Shown in pieces: positions 44,973 through 49,915 of a stretch of DNA of 49,915 bases. The stretch is from CAZXYS01 sp964645005. GTDB lineage: Bacteria; Bacteroidota; Ignavibacteria; Kapaibacteriales; UBA2268. Each line of letters opens with the position of its first letter. Within the stretch, counting starts at the first letter, position 1. The notes below the pieces were generated by a model, which was given only the letters and a program-made list of their open reading frames with translations, ran no database searches and was not told where the DNA came from. A program made the position numbers and the translations under genes. Where the stretch lies: NCBI GenBank assembly GCA_964645005.1, contig CAZXYS010000031.1, positions 1 through 49,915 on the forward strand, in the 5' to 3' direction.

Positions 44973-45611
44973 ATGAAAAGCGCTTACTGGATAATAATTA
45001 TTACAATATTGCTAACCGCCTGCTCTTCGGTAAGATTTAGACCCTGCCCTTCTGACAAGGAGCAAACTGAAATTACGACAACAATGATGCCTGTGGCTGC
45101 AGGCAACAAATGGGTATATCAGGAGTACATTCCTAAAGAAAACACGGAAGATAACCCCGGTAAAAGGACGATTGAAATTGGTGAACTCCAGACCCTGAAA
45201 TATGAAAAAGGCGGCGAAAAGAACGATATTTCAGTTTACAGTATTTACTATAATGGAGATAAAAACAAATTCTTTTATTATTTAAAATGTGAAGACGGGG
45301 CGATACTTGTCGAAACGTATTCCCGTTTCCCGAACACTATTTATAAAGGAAGGACGATACCGGAAAATCCTTCGAAAGAATTCAAAGATCCTTTTAATCC
45401 TGATATTCGCTGGAGAGGACCGGAAACTGTCGAGACACCTGCAGGCACCTTTGAATGCTGGGTTTGTGAATGGCTTGACAGAGATCTTGTGCGAAAAAGA
45501 CATAGAGAATACTATTCCCGGGGAGTGGGAATGGTTAAAAGTGAGATATATACTTATCAGAAGAAGTTGATAGCAAGGATGGAACTTGAAAGTTATGAAA
45601 TAAAGGAATAA
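44973..45611 (+). CDS. Hypothetical lipoprotein
   Basis: 212 residues with a lipobox LLTAC; Cys17 would be lipidated. The mature part begins with MMPVAAGNKWVYQEY, a beta-rich motif seen in many Bacteroidota lipoproteins of unknown function. It ends with PAGTFECWVCEW and RGVGMVKSEIYTY, resembling LolA-like or DUF3108-like substrate-barrel segments, though not closely enough to name. It is flanked by a terminator upstream and repeat copy 3 downstream, so it appears to be transcribed alone. Confidence 0.75.
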   Translation: MKSAYWIIIITILLTACSSVRFRPCPSDKEQTEITTTMMPVAAGNKWVYQEYIPKENTEDNPGKRTIEIGELQTLKYEKGGEKNDISVYSIYYNGDKNKFFYYLKCEDGAILVETYSRFPNTIYKGRTIPENPSKEFKDPFNPDIRWRGPETVETPAGTFECWVCEWLDRDLVRKRHREYYSRGVGMVKSEIYTYQKKLIARMELESYEIKE

Positions 45612-45676
45612 AATATTCCCGGAATCATAATTAACCCAAAAATATCATTAGAAATTTGAATTTACTGTAAACTTAT

Positions 45677-45752
45677 GTAACAAAGTGCTAAAGCACTTTG
45701 CAAATGGTCTGAAAAACTTAGAATTAGCAGCAAGCTAAAGTTTGCTGCTGCA
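45677..45752 (-). repeat. Twin-hairpin REP-like repeat, copy 3 (inverted)
   Basis: On the + strand CAAAGTGCTAAAGCACTTTG (a perfect palindrome with AA centre) precedes AGCAGCAAGCTAAAGTTTGCTGCT. The order is the reverse of copies 1 and 2, so the element is inverted. The two stems and the ~25-base spacer are conserved across all three copies. Confidence 0.75.
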
Positions 45753-45822
45753 ATTGTTTCCAAAAATTTATATTGTATAATCCCGGATTTTGCATAATAA
45801 CATATATAATCTCTTATTCCCC

Positions 45823-45925
45823 CTCATCCCCAGCACTTCTCCCGGCGGAAGAAGGGTGCAGGAATTTCTTTTTACACTGAAAGTCCCTTCTCCACTTGTG
45901 AGAAGAAATTTAGGGATGAGAGAAT
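45823..45925. repeat. Inverted-repeat element with CTCATCCC ends
   Basis: The ~100-bp unit begins CCCTCATCCCC and ends AGGGATGAGAG, its approximate reverse complement. Inside, CTTCTCCC, GAAGAAGGG and GTCCCTTCTCCAC...GAGAAGAAA form further complementary arms. It is non-coding and MITE/REP-like, in a 362-bp gap with no gene. Confidence 0.5.
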
Positions 45926-45973
45926 TCTACTAATGAATTTTCCGGGCTTATGAAATAACCACATCCGAAAACA

Positions 45974-46339
45974 TCAAATCTCGCTCTCATCGGTAAACAA
46001 GCTCAAGATACTCTCCGGGGATATATTCGCCTGAGCGCCGGAAGCCTGCTCTGCATCGAAGTTATTTTTGAAAAGACTAAGCTCTATAACAGCTTCATTA
46101 TATGATTCTATAGGCGCTGCTCCCTTTTTGTCTAATGGATGACTATCATCGGTTTGTATATTATTCTCCAACTTTTCAACTGCCTGCATAAGTATGTCTT
46201 TCTGCCAGGCAGATGAGGGCGAAGAGATTTTTCTGTTTTTACTATCACTTTCCGGAGAGATAATTTCATCCTGTTTGTGTACAAAAGGAGTTGGTATATA
46301 TGGATTTACTCTGAAAGCGCCTGGATCTGAAATTTTCAT
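45974..46339 (-). CDS. Hypothetical protein, 121 aa
   Basis: I start at ATG 46339, eight bases after GAGGA, giving 121 residues; ATG 46354 would add five. There is no signal peptide or helix long enough to span a membrane. The protein is polar, with a Pro-rich start (GAFRVNPYIPTPF) and a C-terminal ANISPESILSLF that could be a short amphipathic helix. I do not recognise the family. A good ribosome site and a clear start are the main support for it being real. Confidence 0.6.
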   Translation of the reverse strand: MKISDPGAFRVNPYIPTPFVHKQDEIISPESDSKNRKISSPSSAWQKDILMQAVEKLENNIQTDDSHPLDKKGAAPIESYNEAVIELSLFKNNFDAEQASGAQANISPESILSLFTDESEI

Positions 46340-46662
46340 GTCGTCCTCTAACAATATATTTAATAATAATTATTTTATTTTATATTTCAAAAATTAATTG
46401 TAAATTTTACAAGAAGTATACCAAAATTAGAAAATAGCATCCGGCGATCGTAAAAAGATAGATTTAATAATAATAGAAAGGACTTCATAAACAACATTTC
46501 CGGTTAAGAAAAAATGATAATAATAATAAAACTTTAAAGAAAAATAACTTTTCTGTTGTTTTTATAAAATAATTTATTAACTTTATGTAAAAAAAAATTT
46601 TAATATTAGAGAGTAATTGTCTATATTAATATAAAATAATAATAAGTTACCTGGAGGAGCCT
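46340..46662. other. AT-rich intergenic gap without visible gene
   Basis: 323 bp between divergent genes, very AT-rich, with poly-A/T tracts (for example nine A near 46588). No open frame, hairpin or repeat worth naming was seen. It presumably contains the two promoters. Confidence 0.4.
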
Positions 46663-47214
46663 ATGAACAAATATTTACCAATTTTAATAACCCTGATTAT
46701 TATAATCGCGGGTTGCAGCCCCACTCCAAAGGAATTGACTCAGGCAGAGATAGAACAGGAAAGACAAGCTATAGTTAATACTGTCAAGCAGTTCAATTCT
46801 GCTGTGGAGGAAGAAAATTTCGCCAAAATAGTACCCACTTTGGCTGAAGAAGTTATTTTTTTCGGTACTGATTCGACTGAGATCATCAAAACTTTTGCCG
46901 ATTTCAAAAGCAAAATGATGGCTCAATGGGAAAGGTACGACAAACTTGAATATGGTGATATGACAAATGTTTCTATCCAAATGGATAAAAACGCTACCTT
47001 TGCTTCAATCATTTTCGGGATTCCTGTGGATATTTACAAGAGTGATAACCACGTCCACCTGTTTCTTAGAGTGATGAGAACTCTAAAAAAAGAAAATGAC
47101 AAGTGGGTGATTGTTTCAGGTGTTGTTGGCGAAGTAAGAAGCGGTGACACTCTTAAAAAATTAAACGCTAAAAAAGAGGAAACCGAAGTATCAGGAGAAG
47201 AAGCTGAAGAATAA
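46663..47214 (+). CDS. NTF2-like (SnoaL/DUF4440-type) lipoprotein
   Basis: 183 residues with lipobox IIAGC (Cys18). The mature protein has an N-terminal helix, EQERQAIVNTVKQFNSAVEE, then KIVPTLAEEVIFFGTDSTEI, the pattern of the NTF2-like superfamily in which a conical beta-barrel pocket binds small ligands. The C-terminus is Glu/Lys-rich and unstructured. No catalytic Asp/His pair can be assigned. GGAGGAG lies just before the ATG, and a strong terminator follows. Confidence 0.8.
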   Translation: MNKYLPILITLIIIIAGCSPTPKELTQAEIEQERQAIVNTVKQFNSAVEEENFAKIVPTLAEEVIFFGTDSTEIIKTFADFKSKMMAQWERYDKLEYGDMTNVSIQMDKNATFASIIFGIPVDIYKSDNHVHLFLRVMRTLKKENDKWVIVSGVVGEVRSGDTLKKLNAKKEETEVSGEEAEE

Positions 47215-47245
47215 TTAATTTCTTCAACGAAATTTCATATTTTTC

Positions 47246-47290
47246 AGGCGTTCCGAAAATCTGTGGATTTTTGGCACGCCTTTTTATTTT
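47246..47290 (+). terminator. Rho-independent terminator after the NTF2-like gene
   Basis: A long stem AGGCGT-x-CCGAAAATC paired with GGATTTTTGG-x-ACGCCT is followed by a T-rich tail (TTTTTATTTTT), 31 bases after the stop. Confidence 0.8.
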
Positions 47291-47347
47291 TGTTATTTTG
47301 CTTAATTAAAATGATTAGGAATATTTTAAAATTACTGAAAGCTAAGT

Positions 47348-48721
47348 ATGAACAAAATCTTAAATTATATCGAAAATGAAGAGCAGCGCTATCTCGATGA
47401 GCTCAATTCATTCCTGAAATTCCCAAGTATTAGTGCGGATCCTGGTCATAAGCAGGATATGGCGGATTGTGCGGACTGGCTCATGGGTAGGATAAAGGAT
47501 GCAGGTATCGGAGATGTACGGCTGATGGAAACGCCCGGTCACCCTATCATTTACGCTGAATGGAAGGGCGCAGGCGAAAATGCACCTACACTTCTCGTTT
47601 ACGGACATTATGACGTACAGCCGGCCGACCCCATTGACCTGTGGGATACCCCCCCATTCGAGCCGCAGGTGCGTGACGGATTCCTCTATGCGCGCGGCAG
47701 TTCCGACGATAAAGGACAGCTCTATACATATATCAAGGCTGTCGAGGCTTTCTTTAAGGTAAATGGGAATATGCCGGTCAATATCAAATTCCTGATCGAA
47801 GGCGAAGAAGAAGCGCAGGAAAGCCATCTCGATGATTTCATAAAGGAAAATAAGGATATGCTCGCCTGCGATGTTGTCGCCGTCTCGGATACGGAATGGT
47901 TCGCAGACGATCTGCCTTCGATATGTTACGGGCTGCGAGGCATCGCCTTTGCCGAAGTGAATTTGACAGGTCCGAACAGGGATTTGCATTCGGGAACTTT
48001 TGGCGGCGCTGTGGATAATCCGGTGGAGGTGCTGTGCCGGCTAATTTCGAAATTGAAAGATGAATACGGCAGGGTAACTATTCCCGGCTTTTATGATGAT
48101 GTGCGCGAGCTTACCCAGGAAGAGAGAGAAGATTTCAGGAAGCTGCCCTATGACGAAAAAAGCTACTGCGAAGATCTGGGCGTCGCCAGCTTGCGCGGCG
48201 AGCACGGCTATACGACAATGGAACGCACCTGGGCTCGCCCGACTCTGGAGTTGAACGGCGTTTCCGGCGGTTATGCAGGCGAAGGAATAAAGACTGTGCT
48301 GCCATCAAAATCGCATGCAAAGATATCCATGAGACTTGTACCCCATCAAAACGCCGAAGATATAGCAGGCAAGCTCGAATCATTCCTTAAACAATTAGCG
48401 CCGCCTACAGTAAAGATAGAGGTGAAAGCCGCTGCCGGAGGCAATCCTGTGCTCGTCCCCCGCGACAGCATCGCCGTCGAAGCTGCGAAAAAAGCTTTCA
48501 AGAAGGCATTCGGCAAAGAAACCGTATTCATGCGCGAGGGCGGTTCGATTCCCATAGTCGAGCTGTTTGACACTGTCCTTAAAGCGCCGACGGCTCTTCT
48601 TGGGCTCGGCTTGCCTACGGACAATATCCATTCGCCGAATGAGAATTTCGCACTGAAAAATTATTACGGCGGGATAAGGACGGCAGCATACTTTATTGAT
48701 GAGACAGGTAAAGGGAAGTGA
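47348..48721 (+). CDS. M20-family dipeptidase
   Basis: 457 residues of the M20 dizinc aminopeptidase/dipeptidase family (carnosinase/PepV-like). Metal ligands are visible in order: YGHYDVQP (His, Asp), ARGSSDDKGQ (bridging Asp), IEGEEEAQES (catalytic Glu and ligand), the Asp of VVAVSDTEW, and the final His of DNIHSPNENF. LTGPNRDLHSGTFGG lies in the dimerisation lid domain. It probably cleaves small peptides in the cytoplasm; no signal peptide is present. The ribosome site is weak. Confidence 0.93.
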   Translation: MNKILNYIENEEQRYLDELNSFLKFPSISADPGHKQDMADCADWLMGRIKDAGIGDVRLMETPGHPIIYAEWKGAGENAPTLLVYGHYDVQPADPIDLWDTPPFEPQVRDGFLYARGSSDDKGQLYTYIKAVEAFFKVNGNMPVNIKFLIEGEEEAQESHLDDFIKENKDMLACDVVAVSDTEWFADDLPSICYGLRGIAFAEVNLTGPNRDLHSGTFGGAVDNPVEVLCRLISKLKDEYGRVTIPGFYDDVRELTQEEREDFRKLPYDEKSYCEDLGVASLRGEHGYTTMERTWARPTLELNGVSGGYAGEGIKTVLPSKSHAKISMRLVPHQNAEDIAGKLESFLKQLAPPTVKIEVKAAAGGNPVLVPRDSIAVEAAKKAFKKAFGKETVFMREGGSIPIVELFDTVLKAPTALLGLGLPTDNIHSPNENFALKNYYGGIRTAAYFIDETGKGK

Positions 48722-48765
48722 TAGAAAATTGAGTGTCAGTCTTATACTTACAAAAACCTGCTGAC

Positions 48766-48880
48766 GTCATTCTGAGCGCAGCGAAGTTGAGCTTGCGAAA
48801 TCCCGCTTTAGCGGGGAATCCAATATTCATCAGATTCCTGCCCTGCTAAAGCAGGATTTAAAGACATTCGCAGGAATGAC
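48766..48880. repeat. Dispersed-type repeat with GTCATTCTGAGCG end
   Basis: The unit starts GTCATTCTGAGCGCAGCGAA and ends GCAGGAATGAC, an inverted match to the start. Between them are two hairpins, CCCGCTTTAGCGGG (about 48802-48815) and CCTGCTAAAGCAGG (about 48842-48855). Sequences with this start are common as intergenic repeats in many bacterial genomes. There is no coding potential. Confidence 0.55.
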
Positions 48881-49291
48881 ATTCTCTGACTTTTGGGACA
48901 GCCTCATCCTAACAAAATTTTTTTATTTTAGATAAATAATCATAAATATTTTTATTTACAACAACTTACCCCCCCCCACTTTAATATTACCAAGCAGCAA
49001 TGTTGAAAACTTTTATTTGGACAAAAAAAAGGGATTTATTAATTTAACAATTGAATATGAAATTGAAGAAGAATAATCCTTATTGAATTTTTTGTAAGAA
49101 AAAGGAGAAAAAGTTTTCTTTTAGTTTTGCTATATAAAGAAGCCCGACACCAGCGAGGATGCCGAGCTGCATACCAAATCATATTGGGTTAACATATTTA
49201 GACTTTAGCCCAATTGATTGTAGTGTGCAAAAATAAGCATCCTCCGGCGGAAGGCAAAATTAATTATTATTAACTAATTAACGGAGGATTT
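48881..49291 (+). promoter_or_regulatory. Structured leader upstream of the Cys-rich protein gene
   Basis: The first part is AT-rich, with a C9 tract at 48969-48977 and no gene. From ~49138 the sequence becomes structured: AGCCCGACACC...GCCGAGCT at 49142-49169, then a 10-bp stem ATTGGGTTAA/TTAGCCCAAT at ~49183-49215 (one G-U pair), then CCTCCGGCGGAAGG at ~49241-49254. These would lie in the 5' untranslated RNA of the following gene. I cannot match them to a known riboswitch. Confidence 0.4.
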
Positions 49292-49852
49292 ATGAGTTTA
49301 ACAAAAACCTTACTCGCAATGGCAGCTTTTCTGATACTTTTCGCTATGAGCGGAATGGAAGCGAAGGCGCAGTGTGATCCCGGCTGGACAGAATATACAA
49401 TACCAATGAACTATCCCAACTGTCCGGGAATGACAGTCACTTTCTGTGTATATTGCTCGCCAACTTCAGTTGATTGGGAATTCGAAATTAAGAGCTTCGA
49501 TGGTGTCTGCGATCCCAGTGCAATGCAAAATTATATAGAATGGGCTGTAGGGTTAATTAAACCGAATTATGACGAGTATTGCACTTACGTCGATTGTGAC
49601 GAAGGAACCGCAGTAGTTGTTGAGCGTACACCATTATGCTGGTACCAAAATGATGAGGATCTGGATCAATTCCTATCGTGCAATCTTTCCTGGTGTGAAA
49701 CTACTTATGAGATATGTACGGAAGACGATGGTACTTTTGTAAAAACTAAAATAGCAGGCCCAGTTAAAACTGGTACTCCATGTCCTGATCGTACTTGGGA
49801 CGATGAACCGGAACCAAGCGAGTGTTTTAAAGCTGGCGAATGTGGAAATTAA
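49292..49852 (+). CDS. Secreted cysteine-rich protein, 186 aa
   Basis: A signal peptide (LLAMAAFLILFAMSGMEAKA) is followed by a mature domain of ~160 residues with 14 cysteines, often in close pairs (FCVYC, YCTYVDC, SCNLSWC). It is rich in Asp, Glu and Trp and looks like a disulfide-stabilised extracellular protein. There is no T9SS domain and no recognised family. A strong ribosome site (CGGAGGA) and a clean terminator at the end support expression as a single gene. Confidence 0.75.
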   Translation: MSLTKTLLAMAAFLILFAMSGMEAKAQCDPGWTEYTIPMNYPNCPGMTVTFCVYCSPTSVDWEFEIKSFDGVCDPSAMQNYIEWAVGLIKPNYDEYCTYVDCDEGTAVVVERTPLCWYQNDEDLDQFLSCNLSWCETTYEICTEDDGTFVKTKIAGPVKTGTPCPDRTWDDEPEPSECFKAGECGN

Positions 49853-49861
49853 TGAGAAATA

Positions 49862-49885
49862 AGGGGAGCTTTTTGCTCCCCTCAT
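49862..49885 (+). terminator. Terminator after the Cys-rich gene
   Basis: A perfect 8-bp stem AGGGGAGC/GCTCCCCT with a T5 loop lies ten bases after the stop. Only a weak T-rich tail (CATATTTAATA) follows. Confidence 0.65.
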
Positions 49886-49915
49886 ATTTAATAATTAAAA
49901 GAACAATTCTCATCA

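Noticed and set aside
48969..48977. C9 tract as a phase-variable switch
   Set aside because: It lies in a non-coding stretch over 300 bp from the next start and far from any recognisable promoter element, so a switching role is not supported.

Overview
The window looks like chromosome of an aerobic, Gram-negative member of the Bacteroidota/Ignavibacteriota lineage (Ignavibacteria or Kapabacteria-like). This is inferred from several secreted proteins with C-terminal type IX secretion (T9SS) sorting domains, an alternative complex III respiratory cluster, AT-rich intergenic DNA with few clear promoters, and frequent small palindromic repeats. No rRNA, tRNA, CRISPR array, transposase gene or phage module was recognised.

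Layout. 1-1735: the end of a T9SS cargo protein and a haloalkane dehalogenase gene broken by one in-frame TGA. 2123-16193: a respiratory block on the + strand. It holds alternative complex III (actA, a tiny Tat-signal protein, actB, actC, a fused actD-actE, actF), then a membrane-anchored cytochrome c, a Sco copper chaperone, an A2-type caa3 oxidase (ctaD, ctaE, ctaF, ctaC with fused cytochrome c) and a heme O synthase-like prenyltransferase. Quinol electrons would pass through complex III to cytochrome c domains and on to the caa3 oxidase. 16387-20446: a second oxygen-related block, bracketed by two direct copies of a twin-hairpin repeat. It holds a CydA-like membrane protein fused to a cytochrome c domain, followed by cydA and cydB of a bd oxidase.

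20804-31517: accessory genes. These are a Fic AMP-transferase with a winged helix next to two 35-bp palindromes, a T9SS-exported C10 cysteine peptidase, a MazG-like pyrophosphohydrolase, a large SBBP-repeat T9SS protein, and an orphan RHS tip with a zincin-like HExxH domain overlapped by an exported unknown protein that may be its partner. 31637-33490: an aspartase fused to an N-terminal cyclic-nucleotide-binding fold.

33708-35742: debris and small genes. These are a DUF3800 gene with an in-frame stop, an orphan DUF2281 antitoxin, a T9SS tail fragment and a PAP2_C membrane phosphatase-like protein. 35951-49885: SppA protease, a right-handed beta-helix surface protein with an IPTM-type C-terminal anchor (in-frame stop), a six-repeat DUF5666 T9SS protein, a TonB fragment, acyl-CoA dehydrogenase, a DUF1573 protein, two lipoproteins, an M20 dipeptidase and a 14-cysteine secreted protein behind a structured leader.

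Points most worth follow-up: the CydA-like/cytochrome c fusion and its repeat-bracketed neighbourhood, the cNMP-aspartase fusion, the palindromes at the Fic gene, the RHS zincin with its overlapping partner, and three otherwise intact genes that each carry a single in-frame stop.
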